From Ilumatobacteraceae bacterium (lineage in GTDB: Bacteria; Actinomycetota; Acidimicrobiia; Acidimicrobiales; Iamiaceae): a DNA stretch of 40,816 nucleotides. Made by a program: the position numbers and the translations under genes. Below are positions 27,333 through 34,913 of the stretch, piece by piece (the stretch's first letter is position 1; the number at the start of each line of letters is the position of its first letter). Location: positions 1-40,816 of the forward strand of contig JAOBWH010000011.1 in assembly GCA_025463265.1 (NCBI GenBank). Direction: 5' to 3'. The notes under the pieces are model-generated. The model saw only the letters and a list, made by a program, of their open reading frames with translations, was not told where the DNA came from and made no database searches.

Positions 27333-28152
27333 CGACCCGAGCCAGGAGCAGCTCGCACGGAGGCTCGAAGTCCACGGCGAACGCGCGGGAGCGTTGGGCG
27401 CCGAGCAGTTCCCACACGAGGGTGGTGAGCCGATCCGTCTCGTCTTCGATGTGTTGGCGCAAGGCGATGCCTTCAGCTGTGGCGATGTCTCCTGCGGCCA
27501 GGCCCTTGACCCGCAGCACCTCCCACCCGCGCTCGGTCTCTTCGGGTGTGCTTCCGCGCGAGGTGGGCAACCAGTTGCGGTCATAGCCCAGCCAGGCGTT
27601 GTGGAGTATCGAGGCCTCGATCCCCGACAGACCAGACGCGGCGACGATGGCCCAATGGGTGTCACCCCGCCACTCCCGGATCGTGTTCACGGCGTGCCAG
27701 CCCGAGAGGAAGGGGTCGGCCGGGCGTCCCATGCGAAGGTGACTGGCATAGAGCGGCCGCCCCACGGTGGGCAGCTGCGCGACAACCTCCCAAAGCGGCG
27801 GCCCCAGCTCGATGAGCGGTTCCTCGATGTCCGGGGCGTGCTCGCGAAGCCCCGCGACGACGGCATCGTTGCGAGCCTGCCACAGGTCGTCGAACGTCGT
27901 GCCGTTCTTGCCGACCGCATCGAACGCCAGAGCGATGCCAACAGCGGAGATGGACCCGAAGGCGGCCTCGACGGCCTCGGGGCCAGCGGGTGCCAACGGG
28001 GCAGCGCGAGCGCCGATGTATCCCAGGGGCCCTGGCACCCCCAGGAGTTCGTAGCGGGCGACGGCACCGGGGTCCCAGAAGATCCAACCGACCGTGGTCT
28101 GTACCGAGCGGCTGTTGCGGCGGGTGATCGCGATCCAGTCCGTCTCGGTCAT
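27286..28152 (-). CDS. SCO6745-family (HTH_67) protein
   Basis: The protein has 288 residues from the ATG at 28152. Its sequence fits the actinobacterial SCO6745 family, sometimes annotated as a helix-turn-helix regulator: an early YELLGVPGPLGYIGARAAPL segment, then FGSISAVGIALAFDAV, and a later WLPTSRGSTPEETERGWEVL region with repeated helices. Members occur in many actinobacteria and their biochemical role is not settled. No signal peptide or membrane segment is present, so it is cytoplasmic. No Shine-Dalgarno is evident before the ATG, so it may be leaderless. It stands between two genes on the same strand and its 3' end overlaps the start I chose for the DUF4352-like gene. Confidence 0.75.
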   Translation of the reverse strand: MTETDWIAITRRNSRSVQTTVGWIFWDPGAVARYELLGVPGPLGYIGARAAPLAPAGPEAVEAAFGSISAVGIALAFDAVGKNGTTFDDLWQARNDAVVAGLREHAPDIEEPLIELGPPLWEVVAQLPTVGRPLYASHLRMGRPADPFLSGWHAVNTIREWRGDTHWAIVAASGLSGIEASILHNAWLGYDRNWLPTSRGSTPEETERGWEVLRVKGLAAGDIATAEGIALRQHIEDETDRLTTLVWELLGAQRSRAFAVDFEPPCELLLARVDDTAGHNYQPASRVR

Positions 28153-28291
28153 GGGCGAAGTCTGGCATCGTGTGCGGGCTGAGCCGGGCGATCAGGACGA
28201 CCGGTCTGCCAGCGGCTTGCGGGTCCCGTGTCTGTCCGGTATCTGAGCGGTCCGAGGCCGGTCGAGCTAGCTGGCGAAGAGTGCGGACGAG

Positions 28292-30955
28292 CTACCGGGC
28301 TGGCGTCCGCAGCATCGTTTCGGCCCCTCGGTGGTGGTCACTGCTGCTGGTTTCAGCCTCGTGGTTCTCTTTGCTGCTCAGCTGGAGCTCGACGGAGAAC
28401 TCGCTGCCGGTTGGCTTGGCCCTGCGGTACCGGAGGTCTCCACCGTGCGCTCGGGCGAGCGCACGTGAGATGTAGAGGCCGAGGCCCGTACCGATCTGCG
28501 TGCGATCGAATCGCGCGAATCGACGGAAGAGATCGCCGATGCGCTCTGGCGGGACACCTGGTCCGTCATCGAAGACCGACACGGTGACGATGCCGCGATC
28601 GCTGTCCTTCTTGACCCGGACCCAGCTCCTGGTGGTCTTCCATTTCTGTGCGTTGGCGAGCAGGTTGCGGAGGATCTGTCGGAGTCGGGCCGGGTCCACG
28701 TCGGCGATCGCTGATCGGTCCCCGCCGAGGTTGACCGACGCAGCTTCGGAGGGCGGGATGGTCGCTTCGATGACCTCAGTCAACAGCGGCACGACATCGA
28801 CGGGGACCCGCTCCAGCGTGAGCGTCCCTTCCTCGATGGGCCGGAGGTCGGAGAGCAGGCTGAGAATCGATGCCATGTCCCTGTTTGCCGTGAGCGTTGC
28901 GCGGAGCGTGCCAGCTTCTTCACTGTCGTCTGGGAGGTCAAGGGTCTCTTGGAGCAACGTCAAGTATCCAAGAGCGATCGTGAGCGGCGATGCGAGCTCG
29001 TGGACTAGCAGCGCAACGGTATCTGCGGCTGAGGTGCGGCGAGCGTGGTGCACAGGCGCAACAACTGTGGCGTCGGAACCCAGAGGAGCAGTGACGGGAA
29101 GCGCAGTGCATGCGCGTTCGACGTAGGCAAGGGTTTCCGCCGGGGGCATCGGTCGGGACCACAGGTAGCCCTGGCCGAACTCGCAGCCCATGTCGGTGAG
29201 CATCTCGTGCTGCTCGCTGGTCTCGATGCCTTCAGCGATGATCTGGATGCCCATGGAGTGGGCGAGGTCGGTCACCGCTGCGACGATGAGCTCGTCTTCG
29301 GGGTCGCGGCCGATCTCAGCAACGAAGGACCGGTCGACCTTCAAGAAGTCGACCGGGAAGTTCTTGAGGCGGCTGAGCGAGGAGTAGCCGGTTCCGAAGT
29401 CGTCGATGGCGATGAGGACACCGATTTCTTTCAGGCTGCGCAGCACCTCAGCGGCGAGATCCGGGTCCATCAGGGCGGACTCGGTCACCTCGAGACAGAC
29501 CCTGCCGGGTGGCACGCCGGCCGCCGCGATGATCGACCGGACGTCTTCGGCAAGGCTGGCGCTGGTCATCTGGAGGGGCGACACGTTGACCGAGACGGTG
29601 AGGTAGCGCTCCGGATGGCGATCCATCCAACGCGCTAGTTCGCGACAAGCATCGGTGAGGACCTGTCGACCGAGCTGCCCGATGAGGCCAGAGGCTTCAG
29701 CCAGGGGGATGAACTCCACTGGCCCGATCACCCCGCGCTCGGGGTGAATCCAGCGGGCGAGGGCCTCGAATCCGTTCAACTCGCCGGTGTGCAGATCGAT
29801 CTCCGGCTGGAACCACGTCTGGATCTGGTTGCCTGCGAGAGCGTCGTCGAACTCTGTGATCAGGTTCCGGTGTCGGGTGGCCTGAGCGCCCATTGCATCG
29901 TGGAAGACGGCGAGCTGGCGGTTGCTCTGCTTGGCGTTGAAGAGGGCGACGTCAGCGTCTCGTAGCAGCCTTTCGGAGTTGGAGCTCGGTGTGGAGAGAG
30001 CTAGGCCGATTGTCGCACCGACGGCGAGCGTCTCGGAGCGGAAGCAGAATGGGGCTGCCAAAGCGGTGCGAAATCGTTCGGCTGCTCGTCGAGCGCTGTT
30101 GGTATCGGGTACGCCCTCGCAGCAGATGACGAACTCATCGCCGGCGAGGCGTGCGACGGTATCGCTGGAGGTTGCTGCAGATGCGAGCCGGTCGCCGATG
30201 TCGCGAAGGATCCGGTCGCCGCCTGCGTGTCCGACACGGTCGTTGACTGCTTTGAAGTCGGTGATGTCTATGAGGACAAGTGCGGTGTGGTGCCTAGCGT
30301 CGCTGTCGTGGCTGAGTGATGCTGCGATGCGCTCGCACAGAAGGCGGCGGTTCGCGAGGCCGGTGAGTGGGTCGTGGTTGGCTTGGTACGCGAGCGCGAA
30401 CTCCGCTGTCTTGCGCTCCGTGATATCTCGGATGTGGCCGACCACCGCTCCCACATCTGGATCGTCGAGCAAGTTCGTCGCCACCTCCTCGACCCACTGC
30501 GGAGCGCCGCCATGTCCGAGGACGCGGAACTCGGTGCGCACCGAGTCACCGAGGGCAGGGATGGTCAGGAAGTCCGTGAGGACACGGGTTCGGTCATCGG
30601 GGTGGACCAGATCGAAACCGCTCTCACCTACCAGGGCTTCGGGACTGAGACCGAACAGGCGCCTAGACGCTGGACTCGCCCACATGATCGTCCCGTCCTC
30701 GTGGAAGAACATGACCAGGTCGGTTGCATAGGCCAGTACGGCATCGGTGGTAGCCCGTACTGCGTGGAGTTCGGCTTCAGCTAGGAGTCCTGCAGCGGCG
30801 GACAGGTCGGTCCGGTCAACCTTTGCGACCGCAGTGTCGCCTGCACCCGCCGGGCGCAGAGCAGCCCGGAGACCGCCGGAATGTCTGGACATCTGCGCCA
30901 CGGCACTGGTCTGCCCCAGATCATGGCTGCCTTCGCCTTTAAGGAACCACCTCAT
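28292..30955 (-). CDS. PAS-GGDEF-EAL-HisKA-HATPase hybrid: c-di-GMP enzyme fused to a histidine kinase
   Basis: The protein has 887 residues. The ATG at 30955 follows GGGGGAG. Domains in order are PAS (about 65-185), GGDEF (190-350), EAL (365-615), HisKA (640-710) and HATPase_c (745-875). The GGDEF site reads RLAGDEF (269-275), a common variant of RxGGDEF, so cyclase activity is uncertain. The EAL site is complete: FEALARW (397-399), EVTESALM, IDDFGTGYSSL and KVDRSFV, so phosphodiesterase activity is likely. The kinase has phospho-His652 in LVHELASPLTIALGY, the N box ILRNLLANAQKWK, and G1/G2 motifs DDGPGVPPER and GTGLGLYIS. No membrane segment is seen. One protein thus couples a PAS signal to c-di-GMP turnover and to phosphotransfer. 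No partner regulator lies next to it. Confidence 0.9.
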   Translation of the reverse strand: MRWFLKGEGSHDLGQTSAVAQMSRHSGGLRAALRPAGAGDTAVAKVDRTDLSAAAGLLAEAELHAVRATTDAVLAYATDLVMFFHEDGTIMWASPASRRLFGLSPEALVGESGFDLVHPDDRTRVLTDFLTIPALGDSVRTEFRVLGHGGAPQWVEEVATNLLDDPDVGAVVGHIRDITERKTAEFALAYQANHDPLTGLANRRLLCERIAASLSHDSDARHHTALVLIDITDFKAVNDRVGHAGGDRILRDIGDRLASAATSSDTVARLAGDEFVICCEGVPDTNSARRAAERFRTALAAPFCFRSETLAVGATIGLALSTPSSNSERLLRDADVALFNAKQSNRQLAVFHDAMGAQATRHRNLITEFDDALAGNQIQTWFQPEIDLHTGELNGFEALARWIHPERGVIGPVEFIPLAEASGLIGQLGRQVLTDACRELARWMDRHPERYLTVSVNVSPLQMTSASLAEDVRSIIAAAGVPPGRVCLEVTESALMDPDLAAEVLRSLKEIGVLIAIDDFGTGYSSLSRLKNFPVDFLKVDRSFVAEIGRDPEDELIVAAVTDLAHSMGIQIIAEGIETSEQHEMLTDMGCEFGQGYLWSRPMPPAETLAYVERACTALPVTAPLGSDATVVAPVHHARRTSAADTVALLVHELASPLTIALGYLTLLQETLDLPDDSEEAGTLRATLTANRDMASILSLLSDLRPIEEGTLTLERVPVDVVPLLTEVIEATIPPSEAASVNLGGDRSAIADVDPARLRQILRNLLANAQKWKTTRSWVRVKKDSDRGIVTVSVFDDGPGVPPERIGDLFRRFARFDRTQIGTGLGLYISRALARAHGGDLRYRRAKPTGSEFSVELQLSSKENHEAETSSSDHHRGAETMLRTPAR

Positions 30956-31270
30956 TGCTCCCCCTTCGGAACACGCATCGACCGAGACGGCGGGGGCTAG
31001 GCCGTCTGCGGGGTCACCGGCCGAAAGCTTTGGATAAGCAGCCGGCTACGCCAATGTCACTGCGCCTGGAATCAACCGGGATTCAACGGGCGTCAGGAAC
31101 AGGAGGCGACCAACCGGGAACACCCTCAAGATACACCCTCGTACAACCCCCGCGCGGGGGTCTTGGAGCCCACCCGATCGGCATGATCGGCTGGCATGGC
31201 GTTTGTTGCGATCTGATCACGATGCGCGGCGAGACGACTACGGGCTGCGTCGTCCGGGGTAGCGCAGCAT
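30956..31270. other. Divergent intergenic region between the hybrid c-di-GMP kinase and the Ser/Thr kinase
   Basis: This 315-bp gap carries no gene I can support. It must hold two divergent promoters, but no convincing pair of hexamers is visible. It contains a 9-bp direct repeat, CAACCGGGA, at 31073-31081 and 31110-31118 with related sequence between, and a palindrome CCCCCGCGCGGGGG at 31147-31160. Base composition is less GC-biased than the left part of the window. Confidence 0.5.
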
Positions 31271-32191
31271 GTGCCCGACGTTCTCGACTGTTCCGCCTCC
31301 GAAGGCACCGTGGTCGCCGGGAGGTATGCGTTGCGGCGCCGGCTGGGATTGGGTGGGATGAGTGAAGTGTGGGCCGCACGAGACGGTCGGCTGGACCGAG
31401 ATGTGGCGGTCAAGATCTCCGTGCGCGACGGCCGATCGGCTGGTCGGCCCTCGCTGCTCGAAGAAGCTCGTGCTGCGTCGAAGGTCCGACACCGCAACGT
31501 CGTCACGGTGTTCGACTGCGGTCGTACCAAGTCGATCGAATACTTGGTCATGGAGATCACGGATGGCCAGACCGTGCGAAGCCGTCTGAGCGATGGTCCG
31601 CTCCCGCTCGCCGACCTCCGCCGTTTGGGAACCGACCTGCTGGTGGCCCTCGACGCGGTGCACCATGCGGGCCTCGCCCACCGCGACGTGAAGCCGTCCA
31701 ACATCTTGCGCACGACCGTAGGCCGGTGGAAGTTGGCCGACTTTGGCGCCGCTGCGCCGATTGCGCCCGTCTACGGAATCGGAGAACTCGAGCGTTCCGT
31801 ACTAGGCACCCCAGGGTACTTAGCGCCCGAGCGTCGCGCTGGCCGACCGGCATCGGTCGCCAGCGACCTCTACGCCGCCGCCGTCGCTCTGCACGAAGCA
31901 GCCCTGGGATGTCGCCCGGTTCCATCGACCGAGCTACCCACGCAGCCGGTACCGGTGGCTTCTGTCGTCCACGTAGGCGCGGCCTCGCCGGCACGCATCG
32001 CTCGGATGGCGTTCGTCGACGCCCTGCGGCCCGCCCTCGCCGCCGACCCGACCATGCGACCCGCCTCTGCGCGCAAGCTCGCAGAAGGACTCGAGGAGGC
32101 GGTGCGGAGCGCATACCGCTGTCAAAGCACGATGTCGAGTCGCCCGGCACGTCGGTCCCATCTGGCAGCCGCCTTAAGCCTCGCCCGCTGA
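31271..32191 (+). CDS. Small cytoplasmic Ser/Thr protein kinase (PknB-like)
   Basis: The protein has 306 residues from the GTG at 31271; a second GTG about 13 codons later is possible. The kinase domain (about 18-280) is complete: Gly-rich loop RLGLGGMSEVWAA, Lys in VAVKIS, catalytic loop AHRDVKPSNIL, DFG motif in LADFGAA, and APE region GTPGYLAPERRAG. Nothing beyond a short Arg-rich tail follows, so it lacks the transmembrane helix and PASTA or sensor domains usual in PknB and is probably soluble. It should phosphorylate Ser/Thr on unknown proteins. The divergent neighbour is the PAS-GGDEF-EAL-kinase, which suggests a shared signalling context only by position. Confidence 0.9.
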   Translation: MPDVLDCSASEGTVVAGRYALRRRLGLGGMSEVWAARDGRLDRDVAVKISVRDGRSAGRPSLLEEARAASKVRHRNVVTVFDCGRTKSIEYLVMEITDGQTVRSRLSDGPLPLADLRRLGTDLLVALDAVHHAGLAHRDVKPSNILRTTVGRWKLADFGAAAPIAPVYGIGELERSVLGTPGYLAPERRAGRPASVASDLYAAAVALHEAALGCRPVPSTELPTQPVPVASVVHVGAASPARIARMAFVDALRPALAADPTMRPASARKLAEGLEEAVRSAYRCQSTMSSRPARRSHLAAALSLAR

Positions 32192-32355
32192 TCGCCCCTG
32201 TGCAGCGGTTCGTGGCTGCGCCCTTTCGCGTCTGCTTCCGTCTGCGCTAGCCGCGCTTGTCCGCGTGGCGCATCGACGGTTCGAGGCTTCGTGTGAAGCA
32301 GTGCCCCCTGACGCGGGGAAGTGGTCGCCCCGAGCGGCACGATGAGGGCACACTG

Positions 32356-32708
32356 CTATCGGCTGACGAACCAGAAACACCGGCCGCCAGCGCGACGATG
32401 ACGATCAGCGGGACCAGGAAGCGGGCCGGACTGCGCTTGGTCGGCGTGGCCGTTGCCGGGCGCTGCGGCGGCACCGCCGTGTTGGCGGGGCCGGACCGGG
32501 CCCGGCGAAACCGCGGGGCGGCGTCGGCGTTCCGCCTGCGAATCCTGGGGGCGGCTGGGGTGGTGTGGAGGCCACGAAACCCGGTGGGAGGTCGCTTGCG
32601 TCGCCTGCGAACCGCGGCGGTCGGCTGGCCGGAGGAGGAGGGGAGGGGTCCGCGGGGGAGGGCGTCTCGGAACCGGAATCGGTCCCGCCGCCGTGGGGAA
32701 TCAGACAT
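32356..32708 (-). pseudogene. Frame-broken gene for a Pro-rich single-pass membrane protein
   Basis: No single frame gives a sensible protein, but coding signal moves between three frames. From the ATG at 32708 (MSD) it shifts to a frame with PHGGGTDSGSETPSPAD and repeated PPGF/FAGG/FAGP units. It then returns to the first frame for PKRS-type basic residues and a membrane helix (RFLVPLIVIVALAAG), and a third frame ends it with FWFVSR and the TAG at 32356. High third-position GC follows these segments. An intact relative would be about 115 residues, with a Pro/Gly-rich cytoplasmic part and one C-terminal helix. Either the gene has decayed or the sequence contains several indel errors. Confidence 0.45.
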
Positions 32709-32776
32709 GATCGGACCGTACCTTGCTCCCAACCCCGGCTTCCGGCCGCGAGGAACGGTGCTCCGAAACGACCGAA

Positions 32777-32812
32777 CTCCGGCCCCGATCCCTTGCGGTC
32801 TCGGGGCCGGAG
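32777..32812 (-). terminator. Terminator hairpin downstream of tRNA-Ser(CGA)
   Basis: CTCCGGCCCCGA (32777-32788) and TCGGGGCCGGAG (32801-32812) form a perfect 12-bp stem with a 12-nt loop, 12 bases beyond the tRNA 3' end on the minus strand. A weak T-rich stretch (GTTTCG) follows. Confidence 0.7.
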
Positions 32813-32824
32813 CCCGGGTGACGA

Positions 32825-32914
32825 TGGCGGAGGGCGTGGGATTTGAACCCACGGTGACCTTGCAGCCACAACGGTTTTCGAGACCGTCCCATTCGTCCGC
32901 TCTGGCAGCCCTCC
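32825..32914 (-). tRNA. tRNA-Ser (anticodon CGA)
   Basis: On the minus strand a 90-nt class II tRNA begins GGAGGGCTGCC at 32914. The anticodon stem ACGGT/ACCGT frames the loop CTCGAAA, giving anticodon CGA for UCG codons. A long variable arm, the T-loop GGGTTCAAATCC, and acceptor strand GCCCTCC follow. The discriminator is G, and a CCA end is encoded at 32825-32827. Its 3' side borders the irregular 26-32.7 kb region. Confidence 0.95.
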
Positions 32915-33002
32915 GGCTCCGACGTTAGTCGCAGGCTGCCGTCGTTCCCCACAGCGGATCGGCGATCTGGCCGCTGACCAGGGCAGATGGGCCGAAGGCG
33001 GC

Positions 33003-33473
33003 TCAGCGGCGGGCGGCGAAGAAGGAGGTCAGCAGGTCGGCCGCCTCATCGGCACGGAGACCGGCCACCACCTCGGTGGTGTGGTTGAGCCGCTGGTCCA
33101 CGGCCAGGTTGTAGAGCGAGCCGGTGGCGCCGGCCTTGAGGTCCGCGGCGCCGAACACGACCCGTCCGATCTGGGCCGCCCACATCGCGCCGGCGCACAG
33201 GGTGCAGGGCTCGAGCGTCACCACCAAGGTGGCGTCGCGCAGCCGGCGGTCGCCGACGGCTGCAGCGGCGTCGCGGATGGCCAGGACCTCGGCGTGGGCG
33301 GTGGGGTCGCCACTGGCCTCGCGCTCGTTGGCCCGCTGGGCCACGATCCGGCCGTCGACCACGACCACCGCCCCCACCGGCACCTCGCCGGCGGCCGCTG
33401 CGCTGCGGGCCAGCCCGAGGGCCAGGACCATGGCCTCGTCGTCGCTGACCGGGGCAGGGTCGGGGGTCGTCAC
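33003..33473 (-). CDS. tadA: tRNA-specific adenosine deaminase (A34 to inosine)
   Basis: The protein has 156 residues and starts at the GTG at 33473. It deaminates adenosine-34 of tRNA-Arg(ACG) to inosine so that it can read CGU, CGC and CGA. The zinc deaminase signature is complete: HAE with His60 and Glu62, and PCTLC with Cys90 and Cys93. The core VPVGAVVVVDGRIVAQRANERE matches TadA closely. Length matches the family. It is the last of three minus-strand genes (DinB-like, NUDIX, tadA) and lies upstream of tRNA-Ser(CGA), a common actinobacterial setting close to ffs and dnaX. Confidence 0.95.
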   Translation of the reverse strand: MTTPDPAPVSDDEAMVLALGLARSAAAAGEVPVGAVVVVDGRIVAQRANEREASGDPTAHAEVLAIRDAAAAVGDRRLRDATLVVTLEPCTLCAGAMWAAQIGRVVFGAADLKAGATGSLYNLAVDQRLNHTTEVVAGLRADEAADLLTSFFAARR

Positions 33474-33531
33474 AGCGGTGAGCGTACGGCTCCGTCCCGC
33501 GCCCGCCTCGACACCGGTGACCCGACGACGG

Positions 33532-34014
33532 TCAGTCCGGGTGGGCGAGACCGGCCTCGAGCCGGTCGACCAGTTCGACCTGCGCCGGGTTGAGCTTCAC
33601 CCGGGCCTGGTCGACGGTGAACCACGCCGCCCGGTCCACCTCCGGGAACGCCTGCATGCGGCCGGACCGTGGCGGCCACTCCTGCTCGAAGGTGTTGCTG
33701 CGGATCTCGGCGACGTCGAGCGTGCCGGGCCGGGCGAACCCGCGCACCCGCTTGCCGCTCTTGAGCCGGATCTCGCCCAGGTCGCGGTCGGGCTCGTCGT
33801 CTGGTGGCAGCGGGGGTGCTGAGCCCAGCTCCTCCTCGAACTCCCGGAGGGCGCACGCGAGCGGGTCCTCGCCGTCGTCGTGCTCGCCCTTCGGGATCGA
33901 CCAGGCGCCGTCGTCCTTCTTCGCCCAGAACGGACCGCCCGGGTGCACGAGCAGCACCTCGAGGCCGGTGGCGCCGACGCGGTGGAGCAGGAGGCCGGCG
34001 CTGGTCCTGGGCAT
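33532..34014 (-). CDS. NUDIX hydrolase
   Basis: The protein has 160 residues. The ATG at 34014 lies only 2 bp after the stop of the upstream DinB-like gene, so the two are co-transcribed. The Nudix box is intact, from GEHDDGEDPLACALREFEEE to LG: Gly, then Glu, Arg-Glu and the final Glu-Glu pair for metal binding. The N-terminus reads SAGLLLHRVGATGLEVLLVH and WSIPKG precedes the box. Nudix enzymes cut nucleoside diphosphates linked to a moiety X, such as NTPs, ADP-ribose, diadenosine polyphosphates or coenzymes. This copy has the ordinary single-domain form found in actinobacteria as diadenosine-polyphosphate or NTP hydrolases. The exact substrate cannot be told. Confidence 0.9.
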   Translation of the reverse strand: MPRTSAGLLLHRVGATGLEVLLVHPGGPFWAKKDDGAWSIPKGEHDDGEDPLACALREFEEELGSAPPLPPDDEPDRDLGEIRLKSGKRVRGFARPGTLDVAEIRSNTFEQEWPPRSGRMQAFPEVDRAAWFTVDQARVKLNPAQVELVDRLEAGLAHPD

Positions 34015-34016
34015 GG

Positions 34017-34769
34017 TCAGGCGAAGGTCCGCATGAGACGCAGCACATCGTGGGCGTCGGGGCCTTCGCCGTGCAGCGACGTCCCTGCAGCGGCGCCCCG
34101 CTGACCGGCGACCGTGCACAGGTCCACGGCGGTGCCGGTGATGGTGGTGGCGGCCTCGGCCGGCTCGCCGAACGTCCACGTCGACCCGTCGGGGGCGTCG
34201 AGCGAGAACACCACCGGGCCGGCGGGCACCAGGCCCTCCTGGCCGAGCGCGTAGGGCACGGTCCGCCAGGTCAGCCGGGACGTGTGCCACAGGCGGTCGG
34301 TGGGCGGAGGCGGGTCGCCGAACGCGACCGCCACGTCGACGGTGTGGATCCAGCTCTCGGTGAGGCGGGTGGTGGTGAGGGTTCGGGCGGCCAGCTCGCC
34401 GACCACCCACGGGACCCGAGCGTCGGGGTCGCAGCCGGCGAAGGCGGCGTGCTGGGCGCCGGCACTGACGAGCCACCGGTCCCGCGCTGCGGTGGGGTCC
34501 GTGCGCTGGAGGTCGACGAGGGCGCCCGCCCAATCGTCGATGCTGCCGGTCTGGGGGATCTCGCTCGCGACCGCCCCGACGTACGCATCGAGGCGGCCCT
34601 CGACGCTGGCCACGGCCATCTCGTTGGTCTGGGCGAGGTGGAGCAGCACGTCGGCGACGGTCCACCCGTCGCAGCGCGACGGGAGCAGGAGGTCGCTCTC
34701 CGTGGCCTCGGCCACGTAGCCCGCCAGCTCGTCCTGCTGCGCACCGAGTGCGGTGACCGGATCGTCCAC
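34017..34769 (-). CDS. TIGR03083-family DinB/MDMPI-like protein (mycothiol-dependent type)
   Basis: The protein has 250 residues from the GTG at 34769, which follows GAGG with 8-nt spacing. The N-terminal half is a DinB-fold four-helix bundle of the actinobacterial maleylpyruvate-isomerase-like group: SRCDGWTVADVLLHLAQTNE with a conserved His, and later TESWIHTVDVAVAF with the second metal-type His. The C-terminal half resembles the SCP2-like MDMPI C-terminal domain (YALGQEGLV, TWTFGEPAEAATTITG). Members use mycothiol in isomerisation or transfer, but many have no known substrate. It overlaps nothing and leads the operon with NUDIX and tadA. Confidence 0.82.
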   Translation of the reverse strand: MDDPVTALGAQQDELAGYVAEATESDLLLPSRCDGWTVADVLLHLAQTNEMAVASVEGRLDAYVGAVASEIPQTGSIDDWAGALVDLQRTDPTAARDRWLVSAGAQHAAFAGCDPDARVPWVVGELAARTLTTTRLTESWIHTVDVAVAFGDPPPPTDRLWHTSRLTWRTVPYALGQEGLVPAGPVVFSLDAPDGSTWTFGEPAEAATTITGTAVDLCTVAGQRGAAAGTSLHGEGPDAHDVLRLMRTFA

Positions 34770-34913
34770 CGAGCCATCCTCGCACTGACCACGGCGATCT
34801 GCCGGGTGTGTGACCAGCGCCTCGTCCGGGTGAAGGAGCGCGAACGGCCGTCTGACGCGCCACCATGGTGTGCCTGAACGCTCTCGCAGACGCGGCGTCA
34901 GGGAGAGGACCCC

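Noticed and set aside
31147-31160. Palindrome CCCCCGCGCGGGGG as a terminator
   Set aside because: It lies between divergent genes where no transcript needs to end; the 4-nt centre is itself palindromic and no U-tract follows.
32825-32914. tRNA-Ser(CGA) as a proven integration site
   Set aside because: No duplicated tRNA end and no integrase gene were found in the window.
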